64,000 nucleotides of DNA, from contig ML682059.1 of assembly GCA_007922195.1 (NCBI GenBank), positions 13,710,747 to 13,774,746 of the forward strand, in the 5' to 3' direction. Position numbers and translations under genes: made by a program. Under the pieces are notes generated by a model. The model saw only the letters and a program-made list of their open reading frames with translations, had not been told where the DNA came from and did not search any database. This DNA comes from Podocnemis expansa. Lineage: Eukaryota > Chordata > Testudines > Podocnemididae. The stretch's first letter is position 1, and every line of letters starts with the position of its first letter. Shown one piece after another: positions 21,209-32,799 of the stretch.

Positions 21209-22081
21209 CAGGCACGGCCAAACTGCAGCTCGTGAACCGCATGCAGCAATTCCAAGAAAAATTGTGGCTCCCCAAAGAGCACAGCAGGGAAGGGCAGCAT
21301 GGTGGGAGACAGGGGCAAGAAGTGTGCAATGGTTAGAGACCTCAGAGAGGTGGCGGAATGGTAAGAGCTGGCAGGGAAGCGGGGAATGGTCACTGCTGGC
21401 AGGGAAAGGCAGCATGGTCAGAGCCGCTGGGGAAGGGCAGCATGGTCAGGGGCAGGGAGGGCAGAAGTGTGGCATGGTTGGGGAGAGCAGAGAAGGAGCA
21501 GCGTGATAAGAGACTGCAGAGAAGTGGCAACAGGTGGGGGAGGGAAGCACAGCATGGTTGGAGAAGCCCTGGCATGTTTAGATTTTCTCATAGGGCCTAA
21601 TGCAGCTTACTTGTTAAAATAAAATTGTGTTTTACAAGTCCTAAACATGATGTGGCATACTGAGAAATGAGAATACAAAGGAGAAAAGTTGAAAACTGAA
21701 TGTAGCTTACGTTCAATTTTTGGCACAACTCACTGCTGTGAAGCATTGTATTCCACAGTGCCATTGTGCAACACTTAGGGGTCAGCATCTGAGAGAGCTT
21801 TTACCTACTGCATTGACAAGTTACTGCCCAAATTTTTAAAAACTTGCCACAAGCTTGCAGTGTTCTACATCTAGTTTTCATGGTAACCTTAAGTAATTAT
21901 TAGAATCTGACGTTAGTAGGATCAATATTTGTCCTGTTTTTACAATAGAGTATGCAATGAATTTTAAGCTTAGTAATTTTGGAGTAGGTAAAAATATGTG
22001 GTTAAATGCCTCAGTGTGGCTCTCCAAGGTTTAATAATCGACTTGTGCGGCTCTTGAGTTCCATAAGTTTGGCCACCCCTG
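21209..22081. mobile_element. hAT non-autonomous element inside the CR1
   Basis: It begins CAGGCACGGCCAAACTGC and ends GTTTGGCCACCCCTG, an inverted pair starting CAG and ending CTG as hAT elements do. The flanks are GGCTGGAG and GGTTAGAG, an imperfect 8-bp duplication (6 of 8). The CR1 reading is interrupted exactly here. The interior has degenerate copies of 'ggcagcatggt' (21290-21560) and no transposase. Confidence 0.75.
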
Positions 22082-22195
22082 GGTTAGAGGGTTACTACAG
22101 GAGTGGATGGTAAGGTTTTGAGGCCTGCATTGCGCAGGAAGTCAGACTAGACAATCACATTTGTCCCGTTTGACCCTAAAGTCTATGACTATGGA
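22082..22195 (+). mobile_element. CR1 LINE 3' end, second part
   Basis: 'gggttactacaggagtgg', 'gaagtcagactagacaatca' and 'gaccctaaagtctatgac' are the closing part of the CR1 3' UTR in plus orientation. Confidence 0.8.
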
Positions 22196-22280
22196 ACATT
22201 TTCACTAAAATGCATGGTGGTTGATTTCACTTTCATTGGCTCTCCAGCTAGCCATGTTGCAGTAGTTCTTTTTTCATCAG

Positions 22281-25200
22281 TCTCGTTCTTTGGTGGAATA
22301 GTAACTCTCAGTCTCCCAACTATGGGCACAGCCGACTATGAATTTGGGATATCATATCTGTAACCAGAAAAAACAATAGTTTTGGGAATCAGGAGGTAGT
22401 TAACTTGATGTCTTCTACCCAATTCGTTGTCATCTTTGTTTGGTTTACTGCAGGCCTAGGTGTCTTATGATAGCCTTTGTACCTAAGAGCAGTAGCCATG
22501 AGCCGCAGAAGTGCCCTGACCATAGTAAACTATTCAGGGGTTAAAGCAGGGATCTCACACATGTGGCCCCTAAAGCTATTTTCTGTGGCTCACAATGATG
22601 CTATCATTACCGATATTTGCAATGTCGTTGTATGAAAAGGTTTGAGTGGTGCGGCCCTCGGGCTAACTTACTAGTCCTCATGCAGCCTTTGTGGTGATTT
22701 GAGTTTCAGACTCCTGGGTTAAAGTAAAGGGGAACACACTATGTGTGGAGATAAAAAGGTTTGTTCTCTGTTCTGGTCAATCAAGAAGGTGGACAGCAGG
22801 AGGAGAATTACAAGTTTATTAGCACCCAGAGCTACTAGGTGCGGCCGGCCCCGAGGGACCGTTTTCCTCTCATAATTATTACACAACACAGTCTATTGAA
22901 TTACATCAAAGGTTTCCAAAAATGGTTAAACAAAGAAAAACTACAGCTTATTGGTTAAGAATATTTCTATGACGTGATTGTGCAATGCTGGACCACGGGG
23001 GAGGGATGGAAAACTAAGACTGTTACGCTTCATGTAAGGGTAGGCGAGAGGTGTGAATGGAAAGTAGGGTGCTAAGCTGTTATTTCAGGTGTTTGTGGTC
23101 ATTTTAACTACAGTTACAATGTAGGTGCTCTTCCTGTTGTTCTAGCTTTAGCTTTCCACTATGGCTTCGCTTGGGCTAAGGTTGCTAATGCGGCCCTGCC
23201 TGAACTAAAATAGCTACATGCTTTACTTGGGTTACTTAGCTTTGCCTGGTTCCATTAAGCTTTATATCAAATTTGCACTACAACTAGAATGCCATTCCAG
23301 GCCCCAAAATTTTTGGGGCCAGTGTTTTGGGGCCCCTAAAATAGAATAATGGGGCAGAACACAGCCCTGTAGCATTATGGTGCCCCCCCCCCCAGTATCT
23401 CTGCACAGACACTTTTTCCCCCACTCGCTTTGCTCCCAGGCAGCCCAGCAACCCTGTTCCCATGCCATGTGCTCTCTGCCCACCACCGTCTTGCAGTTGC
23501 TGCTCCTGGCCGCACCACTGCTGATGCTTGCCTTGCAATTTGGCGAGTCCAAAGGGGAAGCAGAGGGCGCTGCAGCAGCGGGAGGTGGTGGTGGGTGTGG
23601 TGAGCTGGAGACTGGGGGTGGGGAGAGGTCTGAAGAAGCACAAGTCATTGAAGCAAGAGGTCGGGATGGGGGACTGGGAAGGGATAGGGGTGGCAGGGGG
23701 CATGGGGACACGGAGACTCGTAGGGGCTGGTGGGCACCATTCCCTCTAAGCTGTGCATGTGTGCCTGCACATACAGGTCGTGCAAAATAAAGCATGCACA
23801 AAAAATTCAACAGTACTAATATTAGCACCCACAAAGAAATTTTTTGTGCACACAGCCTATGAAAAATTAGAAGGACCATTGCTGGTGGGGGCTGTGTAGT
23901 GGTGGAGGGGACTATGAAGGGCTGGAGTGGGGACTGGCTGGGGGCTGGTGAGGGATGGAGGTTGGGAGGCTGGAGTGGGGGCTGGGACGGTGTGGAGGGG
24001 TTGGGGGCTGAGGGGATGGACTGAAGATGGGAGCTGGGGTGGGGGGTTAGGATGGCTGGAGTGGGGAATTAGGGGCAGGGAGCTTAGGGAATAGGGATGG
24101 GGGCTGAGCAGGACATGGGGAAAGAGGGGTCTGATGTGGGCACTAGTGGACAAGGTTGGGGTGATGTTGTAGATTTGAGGGTGTGCTTCATTTGTGAGCA
24201 AAGAGCTGGTGGGGCTCAAAAATGCGTACCTGGGCTGGGGCCCACACATGCATGAAGATGCCCTGGAGATTAGGAGGTTTCTAGGGCCCATCAAATCATA
24301 CTTTAACCACTGAAACTGTTTGACCTTTTGTCCATATTATGGGATTTCTCTTTCTTTTTCATCAGCGTCAAACAGTGGATCTTGTGGATTGGGGCTGTTA
24401 CCAAGTTTCTGGGTGAGTGCTTGTGAGCTCTTTTGATGTGCAGGGAAATACAGTTTGCTTGTTTGTTCTCAAGCATAATGTTTATAAAACCCCATGTGTG
24501 ACTTCAGGGATATCAGAAGGTCTGTTTTCTGGCTCATCATACTTTTTTAAGTGCTCATTTTCTCTATAGATGAGGAATGTGATGGTTTTGATCTGAACTT
24601 TTCCCTTCTTTTTATCCTTCTTTACATATTGGTCGGCCTCTCCTACTCAGGATTTAAAAGGTATGTCAACACTTCAAGACAGTGCTTCCCAAGGTAATTT
24701 GGCCACAGAACACTTTTCGGTTTGGAATATATTAGGGAACACATGCATAGCAGTCCAGAGGGGAGGAGAGAGAGGGAGACTCGTACCAAAAAATTGCTGC
24801 AAGTATTGCTCAAAAGTTGATTTAAAACAGTGAGTTTTGGATGGAGGGGAGGGTTTTATTTTATAAAGAAGGAAAAAATATCACTAGCTTTGCAATTTTT
24901 TCATGTAACACCAGTTTGGGAAGTACTCTTTTAAGAAAAAAGATGATTATTTAGGAGAAGCAACTGTATCTTTAAGTGGAGACACTGTGGCTTTCCTTTT
25001 GCAGAAGCTGGGCTGCATTCCACCTAACATTTTGGATTCATTTAATTGTCAAACTAAATGGTATGTCAACTAATGCACCTGGCAAGGACCTTCTTAGACC
25101 ACATGGTTCCAACCCGGTTCCCACTGGGTACTGTGAAATTGTTGCTACATTTTGAGTAACTGAAGATCCAAAAGAAACTTTATGCCAGAGACCCCTTGGG

Positions 25201-25724
25201 TATGTCCACACGAATCTTTTATTTCGAAACAGCATGGGTTGTTTCAAAATAAAAAACAATGTCCACACGACGTTTTCTTATTTCGAAATGACAGCTTAAA
25301 CCCCATTAGTTTCGAAACGGCTGTTATTTCGAAATGTTTATTTTGAAATAACGCCGTTTGGACATGTTGTTTCGTTAACATTTTCTTAATTCAAATTAAC
25401 TTATTTTGAAATAATGATGTATGTGTGGACATAGCCCTTGTTATTAGTGACCAAGGAGCCTAAGGCCAGTGCCTACTGTAAATACAGAGACGTGCAGATG
25501 AGGTGCTGCAAGGTGCTGTCATTATGGGCCTTGCAGCCCTGGAGCCGGCTGTGTTCTGCTGGAGGAGGCACAGGCCAAGCCACATACATGCCTCAGCAGG
25601 ATTTACTCATCTTAGCAGTGGACACATGCATGTTTCCTGCTCCTTACACCTGCAGTCCTTTCCTTCTGTTTCTCTAGGTCCAGTAGCCATTGCTAGAGAT
25701 TTCTGCCCTGAGGGCTACTGCTGA
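22281..25724 (+). CDS. Putative five-exon membrane protein gene fragment, unrecognised
   Basis: Candidate exons are 22281-22359, 24366-24412, 24570-24660, 25005-25060 and 25678-25724 (TGA at 25722-25724). Each starts after a pyrimidine tract plus AG and ends before GT (gtaacc, gtgagt, gtatgt, gtatgt), and the phases (2, 1, 2, 1) agree at all four joins. The joined frame of about 105 codons has no stop. It reads successively 'SFFGGIVTLSLP', 'KQWILWIGAVTKFL', 'SLLFILLYILVGLSYSGF' and 'AAFHLTFWIHLIVKL', that is several likely membrane spans. AATAAA lies at 26087. Introns carry hAT copies (22547, 23734, 24680) and a palindromic element (25198). I do not recognise the family, and the first coding exon is not seen. 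Exons 2-4 are the most secure. The first (weak donor) and last (15 codons) are less so. It could also be a pseudogene. Confidence 0.5.
22547..22716. mobile_element. hAT miniature element (170 bp)
   Basis: CAGGGATCTCACACA at the start, TTTCAGACTCCTG at the end, perfect 8-bp duplication GGTTAAAG at 22539-22546 and 22717-22724. The same family in opposite orientation is at 46020-46188 ('ccctcgggctaac', 'tcctcatgcagcc'). Confidence 0.9.
23734..23880. mobile_element. hAT-like miniature element (147 bp)
   Basis: GCTGGTGG at 23726-23733 is repeated at 23881-23888. The ends 'ttccctctaa' and 'ttagaaggac' are roughly inverted. The interior is AT-rich with 'gtgcacacag'. Confidence 0.7.
24680..24928. 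mobile_element. hAT-like miniature element in an intron
   Basis: It starts CAGTGCTTCCCAAGG and ends 'gtttgggaagtactc', inverted with respect to the start. It fills most of the 344-bp intron between the exons at 24660 and 25005. The target duplication is degenerate. Confidence 0.6.
25198..25436. mobile_element. Palindromic miniature element, TTCGAA type (239 bp)
   Basis: It starts 'gggtatgtccacacg' and ends 'gtgtggacatagcc', with CTT on both sides (25195-25197, 25437-25439). Interior of 'ttatttcgaaat' blocks. A compact complete copy of the family. Confidence 0.85.
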
Positions 25725-26086
25725 GCCTGGTGGGGACAGGGTCGGGGGGTAGGGTGTGAGGAGGAAGGAAGAAATTTTCTGTGGCGAGGGATGGGCTTTC
25801 TAAGTGCTCTCATTCATGCTGTGGGTTGGGGTGGCTGACGTGAATTTGTGTTGGAACGGGGTCTAGAGTGCTGAACTGTCAGCAAAGAGAAGTAGGCCGA
25901 GATGGGGTTCTCGAGGTCTCTGGCATGGGTGGGGGAATGTTTCTGAGCATGTGGGTTTGATAGGTGCTCAGGGGCAGGGGGTGGGGGGATGAGGGAGAGG
26001 AGAGTGGCCTGATTAAAAGATGGGGTCAAATGGGGAATGAGGCTATTGGTGATGCACATGCTGGGAGGTGGAGCCTGCCTGTGAAC

Positions 26087-26092
26087 AATAAA
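26087..26092 (+). terminator. Polyadenylation signal AATAAA of the putative plus-strand gene
   Basis: AATAAA about 360 bp after the stop at 25724, just before the hAT at 26161. Function inferred from position only. Confidence 0.45.
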
Positions 26093-26160
26093 TGGCTTAA
26101 ACAATCAGTTTGCTCCCAGTCTGGGATTCGTTCTATAGTGTCCCTGTCTTTCATTTAGAA

Positions 26161-26607
26161 CAGGGGTTGGCAACCTTTGCTGACCCCCCATGCCAGCCCT
26201 GCCCACTGTACCCTCAGTGGGTGTTGGGGGCGGGGCCAGGCCTCTGGTTCAGGGTCGGGGGCTGGCTCTCACCCTCGCTGGCGGGCGGCCTCCGGGTCCC
26301 AGCCAGGGCCACCTCTCTCCCTGCTAATGGGCAGCTTCCAGCTCCGTAGTCAGAGTCAGAAGTGGGGGGGGAAGCACCTGCTCTGCTCCTCTCCAGCTGT
26401 GCTCAGCTGGGCATGGAGCCAGCAGCGGGCTGGGAGCTGTACACCGTGGCTTCTGCTGACCTGGAGCCATGACATGTGGCTCTTTCTGACCAGCCACACA
26501 GTGCTGGGGGAGCAGGGCCCATGGGGAAGTTTGAGTGGCACTGCGTGCTGCTCAGGTTTGGCCCCCGTGCCATTTTTGGCACAGGTGTTAGGGGTTGCTG
26601 ACCCCTG
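26161..26607. mobile_element. hAT non-autonomous element (447 bp)
   Basis: Termini CAGGGGTTGGCAACC and GGGTTGCTGACCCCTG, with a perfect 8-bp duplication ATTTAGAA at 26153-26160 and 26608-26615. No transposase; the 143-codon frame inside is GC-rich filler. Confidence 0.95.
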
Positions 26608-26615
26608 ATTTAGAA

Positions 26616-27336
26616 ATAGGGTGGGAGGTGGCAGCTCTTGTTCCTCCTGCTCCTCAACAAACCTCCTTATGCTCACCGTCCCCCCCCCCCAGTTGTTCTG
26701 GGTAGCACCTTACCCAGTTTCCCATCAATTTGTGAGCATGTGCTAGGGTGCAGTTATATAAATAGTGTGGGGGGGGGATACAAAGGGAGTTAAGATCCCC
26801 CCAGCTGTAAGCCTCAGGAGTACAGTGGCTTGCCTGGAGCTGGGTGCCATCACATAAAGAGGTTAAACTGTGCCTATGGATGCAGCATGCTATCTGCAAT
26901 CTCTGACACCCCCCCCCCGGTGGATTTTAGGCACCAGCTACCATGAAGTAGTGTCCCGTTCTGGCAGGCACATCACAGGAGTCCTGGACCTAGAAGCTGT
27001 TAAGGTGTGCTAAGCATTGAATGCCTGGCTTCCTTTCTCACCTCACACTCCAGCCTGCGGTACCTGTTTTGGGGATCTCTTTTGGTTGATTGTGTGGTGC
27101 CTGAAAGCAGGGGAGGCACTGCCACTTTAGTATAGACTGTAGACTTGGGTGTGCCAGCACCTGCCTTTTGACTCACTATTAGTGTCATTGGGTTGGAGGG
27201 GGGAGTGCTACAGTTCTCTGTATTCTTCAGATGGGGTTGACTAAGCCGAGATAATTGTGTTTTAACTCTCAGGCCCCTAGCTTTGCAGGATTGTTTCTTT
27301 TTTGTAAATGTAGACCTGCGTGCTCTTGTTTAAAAC
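26616..27336. other. Unassigned stretch with C/G homopolymer runs
   Basis: Contains runs of 9-11 C or G (26683, 26770, 26911) and no element end or convincing frame. Confidence 0.35.
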
Positions 27337-27530
27337 GGTGAGTTACTTACCAGTAACTGTCCTTCTTTAAGATCGGCTGCTCAGATTCATTCAGTAATAG
27401 GTGTATCTGTGCAGCAGTGCACAATTGGTTGGCACTTTTTGCCCTTGCCAGTCAGAAGAGGGCAGGCGGCCACCACCCCTGCGCCGCCCCGTGGCTATAT
27501 ATGTGGCTGCCGCCCAGCCCCTCCCCAGTT
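27337..27530 (-). repeat. DIRS copy 2 terminal repeat (3' side)
   Basis: Inverted match of 32800-32945. 'gcccttgccagtcagaagag' here corresponds to 'cttctgacaggctagggc' there. Confidence 0.75.
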
Positions 27531-27999
27531 CCTAGGAGTCACCAACGCTGAATGCGGGGACAGGGGAAGGGTTGTGAAATGAATCCGAGCAGTCCATCTT
27601 GAAGAAGGACAGATACTGGTAAGTAACCCACTGTTCTTCGAGCGCTGCTCTGATACATTCAGTAATAAGTGACTGCTAGCCATGCTGATGGCTGGCGGGT
27701 GGAGTTGGCTTTTCCTCCCTCAGCACAGCATCTCTCCAATGCTGGTAGTTGTCCAACAAGTACAGTCTAAGTTATTGACCCAAGGGCCATGATCCAGGCA
27801 AGAATGACCCAGCATGGTAGGATCTAACCCAGTGGAGGATCGAAGGCCCAGTTTGCCTGAACACTAGCTGATGTGTGAGGGCAGAATGGCCTGAGGTCGC
27901 CCTACTGTAAGGTGTGAGACAAGACTCATCATGGCTATGAGCGAGGAATGCATCGCCAAGTGGAGTACCTGAGAAGGTATTGCTAGAGAGATGCTGAGG

Positions 28000-30900
28000 C
28001 CAGAGAGTTGGGTAGTCTGGCAGTAGCACATGATGGTGCAACACCTGTGGGGGAATTTAAAGAAACCCTGGAGCTGTTAGCCTGGCAGCGGTGGGTACTG
28101 GACACTACATGAAGCGGGGAGAGGGAAGGGGAAACCCGTCCTTTCCCAGTCCGGCAGCATGAGGCACAGGTAGACCAGGGGCCAGAGGCGACTATGTGAA
28201 TCTGGCACGCTCCGTGTTCCGCAGCAGGGGTGACATTGCAAGGAGTGAGGCGGGGGGACCTAGGAGAAAATACCTCCTCTTAGTTTAGCGGAGAAACATG
28301 GGATCCTGGAGGTAATAGGTGACAAACTCTTACAACATCAGGTGCAAGAGGTGCACTTGAACTGGCACGAGCCCACGCTATAGCACTACAGTAGCTGGCC
28401 ATAGGTGACGCTTGATAGAGGCCTGTAGAGTATTAGCCAAGGCTGGTGTGACCCTACCAATGATTCCATGATGCCCCCCCCCCATTTTTTTTTTGAGGTG
28501 AGCTGTCAACACCCATAGCATTGCACTGACACTAGGGAATGATATTATTACTATTTCCCTTGTTATTATTGTTACCATTATTATTGTTGTTTGTTGTTGT
28601 GATTTCAATTTGATGATTAGCGAATGGCCACAGGGATGGCCAAAGGGACTCTAGGCCAGGTGCTGTCACAACTAAGGGTGAATCCTGAGTCCTAGGCTCA
28701 TGTGCCCAGAGGGCCCCAGGTACTGGTCCCTGTGGCCTATGATACCGTTTTCGCTCTTGGCATGCTTGATCTTGTGGTGTGCAAGGACCACCACATCATG
28801 GCCCTGGCCTTAAGATGGATGGAGCATGCATACTGGGCTTGAAGTTCTCTGTGAAGAGGGAACCACAAAGAGGATCTCAGGGATCTAAGAGAGAAGAAAG
28901 GGAAAGGGTTGCCTCTAGCAGGAACGGAGCGAGGGCATGTACCCCGGTGCAGGGCAGACCCGACCCTTCCCTTTAAGACACTTTTCAGTCTACCTGTTAT
29001 GTCTTCTTTGTTATTGTGCTGCTGTTGTCATTATTATCATTAATATTTACCGAGGGTCAGCTAATTCCCAAAATTTGGGTTGCTACTCAGAATTTCAGGG
29101 GTTGTGTCACTGTCAGGCTCCATCGAGTGTGGAGGAACCTAGCAGTCGCTTAGGACCAGAGTTTGGTATGCCAAGTGGTGGCTACTAAGGCTAAGGATGA
29201 TCTTCGGATGACGGGGGGGGGGGGGAGAGGGAGTTATACCTGATGGAATTCCTAAGAGAGAATGCCCAAAGCTAGCCTGGGGTAACCATGGCGCTATGGC
29301 TGCCCTCGGGAGGTGAGCTACTGGAAGGACAACTTTGGATAGAAACCACCAAGAAACAATGTTTGGGCCCCTACTTGTACTGCATCTACAGAATTGGTCT
29401 CTGATCCATCAGTGAGACTGACCACCAGTGATGGACGTAAAGGGGAAGATGGGTGGTCCAAAATTCCCCAACCTTTGGCCGGAGGAGTGGGGGAGGGATG
29501 AGTCTGGTTAATATTGGTTTTGCTCTGGTGGTGGGGTGGGACCCAGGTATGTTTGGAACACCCTTAGTGCTCATTGAGTGACTTTAGAGAACCTCTGTTG
29601 CCACGTGACTGTCCCCAGGGAGCAAGGGGCAGGTTATGGTCATGGGGGCCGAAGCAGAGTTCAGGCTGCAGTACTCAAGAACAGAGGAAGTGCTTCCCAT
29701 TTACGTTAAGTAGCCCCTTTTTCCCATACTGAGAAGGGGAAGCAGTGTGACCGGGGTAGAGGCTCCATCCTGGTGAAGACTCTCTCTCAAGCGTGCTCAC
29801 CAGAGCTATTGACCAACAGATGGAAATGAAAGTGGGAGGGTTATTCCCTAATAGAGGTCACAAGCAATTGACCAAATGCTTGGGTCTGATGAAGACGCTC
29901 CAACGTTTGCATCCGGTACTTGATGGGGCAGGACCTGGTTGGCCTGCCCCATTCTTGGAAGGGGTTGAAGCACTACCAAACTGGTAGAACACACCCTTAG
30001 ATCCCTGGTTGGGGATAGTTGGAGCGTGAGCTATATCATGCTTGGTGACCTAAAGGAAAATGGCGTGAACAGGTGAGTAAGAGAGAATGATGAGCTCCAC
30101 CAAACCATACTGATAGGGACACCTTGGATCCTTGAATGAGTATTGCTTGAGCACCAATTAATTCATGCTCAGTGACATAAAGGAAAATTGGCTAGCGTGG
30201 CGAGCAAGGCGCGCCACTCAACTCTGCGGACAGGGAACAGGAATGCCCGCCGGTGACCAGAAGGGGAGGGAGAGTGAGAAGGGAGGAGCCCTCTCAAAGG
30301 AGGGTACCCTGGATGTCTGGTTTGAGCGGCGTAAGGAGCTAAAACTTTACCCAAAGGAGAGTGTGTGAATGTCCCCTGAGAATGGGAAGCGCACCGATGG
30401 GGAAACACCCAGTCTACCTGGTGATGGGCTGAGGGAAGGCATTATACCCACTGATGTTTGCAGAATGTCCTTATTGTCGCCCTATGTACCCTGAAGGGAG
30501 CAGGGGAGGCGCCGCACAAGGAAGCGGGAGAAAGGGGGACTTTTACCCCTGTGGAGGGGTCAGCAAGCTATAGGGGTGTGGCAGTCCTTTGAGCTGGAGT
30601 CGAACCAGCTACCTAAGGTTGTCAGGGGGAGTTAAGCCTACAGTCCTTCACTCTGCCAGCAAAGCTATCCGAGGGGAGGACAGGATCACAGGAGGAATTG
30701 GGTCTTCTCCGATTATTACAAGTATTTAGATAGAGCTGATAGAAGGGCTTGCTTTAGACCGTGGCCCTGCCTGAAAAGAGAGCTGTCAGCAGCTCATAGG
30801 GAGGCTCCCGAGTCAATGGGCACCCCATAGGACAGGGCTCCTCAGGAGAGGTGTTTCAGCATCTAGCCTGGCTGGTTGTGAATAATTACCCTTGGTTGGA

Positions 30901-31000
30901 AAGTCCGCCCCCCCAGGATTGTGGGGGTGGAGCCAGAATGGAGGGGGGGTCCCTAAACTGGGTTTCAAACTGAGGTCATGGTGGTGGGAGTTAACTCCTC
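28000..31000. other. Middle of DIRS copy 2, no recognisable gene
   Basis: About 3 kb with only short frames. I looked for the YLDD-type RT motif, the RNase H 'TDN' block and the recombinase H-x-x-R box on both strands and did not find them. Present are an A/T trinucleotide-rich tract (28545-28600), G runs (29211-29225) and a diverged direct duplication (29991 and 30115). It may be diverged polymerase sequence or acquired filler. Confidence 0.4.
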
Positions 31001-31039
31001 ACTGTTTTCTGGTGGAGGGGAGGGTCAGACTCGGTGTTG

Positions 31040-32605
31040 TACCCTATGGGGCTGGAGGACATGGAAGAGGCCCCGAGAGAAAGAGCCCCAGATATTTTAC
31101 CTCCCACTGAGCGTCATGGGCAGTACCCAAAATGGCATCGGTCTCATGTGGGAAGAGAGCATCACCACCAAAGGGAGAGTCAAGGACCACCTGCTGGGAG
31201 ACCTGTAGCCTCCTGTAGCTAAGCCGCATTTTTTGCGGGGTCACAGCCGAGGCCAGAGTGTGGGTGGCTGTCTATGGCATCCCATGCAGATAGAGGAGGT
31301 CCTGAGATGCTAACTTGCCCTCCTTGAGGAAGGAATTGTATTCTTCCCTCGCCTCTTGTGGGAGTAGGTGTCTGAACTTGTTTATTGACTCCCAAACGTC
31401 CAACATATCTCTGCCCACTAGGGCCTCGTTATTAGCGATGTGTAATTGGAAGAAAGAGGCGGAGTATACCTTCTGTCCTAGAAGCTCTAACTCCCTAGCA
31501 TCCTTTGATGTTGGGAGGGCGGGGTGGGGGGTCTACCACCGCTCAAGGTGGGACTGGATGGTGGGTAAGCGAGGGGAACTCCGACCCTGGGACGTAATAT
31601 TTAAGGCCTACCGTATCTGATACTGGGGAGCTAGAGCCTGGGTTTTGTCAAGGCTAAGTCCCAAACGCTTGGGTGGAGAGGAACTGTGACAGGTTCTGTT
31701 GCTGTGAACACTGGGCCAAATAAAGTGTCGATGGGCTCTTCAAAGCCTTGAACCGCCATCCCCATATGGGCAGAGACACAGTACAGAAGGTCAAAATGCA
31801 CCAAGAGGTCCCCCGTGTAAGAGCATGGTGCTGGGTTTAAAGTGCTAGCCAGTGCCGATTGAAGTGGTGCTGAAGTGGGCACAGTGGTCTCTTGGGGGGG
31901 GGGGACCATTCATGGGGTCGGTACCTGAATGGCGATGACACCAAAGCTCGGTGACAGCGCTGTTTGATACCTCTTGAGGCCCCTTCCCTTGGTCGGGGGG
32001 GGGTGCGGACCCCTCGGTACCATGGCAATGGCATTGGGGAGAAGGCTCTACGGTACCAGGGCTCAGTGGGGGTGGTAGGTTCCAGTGTTGGGGAAACCTG
32101 CAACTGACACTGGAGGCGGTGTTTGGTGACACATGCGGTGTGCCCAGACCTTCAAAATGAAGGCTGGCTTACCCCTTCCAATGGGTACTGGAGAGGGTAG
32201 GGTAGGCAGTAGGAGGAGCACCTTTGCTGCCTCGAATGCCTCTGACGTTGTAGGGAGCAGTCCCAACCCCCCCCCGCCCCCAGTCCCGTTGAGAGGCCAC
32301 CTTGGTACCATCACCAGTACTAAGCTGGTCTTGCTTTCCCTAGGGACACAGTTCTGGGAAGGCTCCAGTGCCACAGGGGCCCTTGAGGCCTTGGGGGGGG
32401 TAGGCTGCCATGCTTGCCCTGAGGCCAACACACAGCGCCTTTGCTCGCTGCCCTTCCTTGTCCTGGGCTTGAAGGACAAGCAGATGGAGCAAGTGGTGAC
32501 CAGATGGCTCTCGCCCAGGCAGTGGAGGCACCTCTCATGGAGATCATCCCTCAGGAAGGCCTTGCCACATTTAGGACAGGGGTTAGACCGCACGGCATGG
32601 TGCAC
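31040..32605 (-). pseudogene. DIRS gag-like protein, broken (copy 2)
   Basis: The start (32605 down to 32063) has CPKCGKAF, HERCLHCLGESHL and CSICLSFKPRTRK, the same Cys/His plan as copy 1. A second frame (31909-31631) has 'YCVSAHMGMAVQGFEEPIDT' and 'VTVPLHPSVWDLALTKPRL'. A third (about 31480-31280) has 'ASFFQLHIANNEALVGRDML' and 'KFRHLLPQEAREEYNSFLKEG'. A fourth (31244-31044) has 'YRRLQVSQQVVLDSPFGGDA'. Together they cover most of a DIRS gag, interrupted by frameshifts and stops. This copy keeps more of gag than copy 1 does. Confidence 0.75.
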
Positions 32606-32799
32606 AACAAAGGAGCGTGATGTCGCTGCTCCGGCTCAAGGGAGGGAAACGTCTTTAGTGGAACTAGGTCCACGAATAGATGCTCCCAATTGAGCGAAAG
32701 GCTTATAAACAGAGAACGATAGGCTGCTTGCAAACTCAAGGAGCAGACTATTTCACAAACAATGCTGAGGCAGACAAAATGGAGGGGCTGGGTGGTGGC

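Noticed and set aside
23262..23879. 205-codon minus-strand frame
   Set aside because: Pro/Ser-rich low-complexity text crossing a hAT-like element and a C run; no domain.
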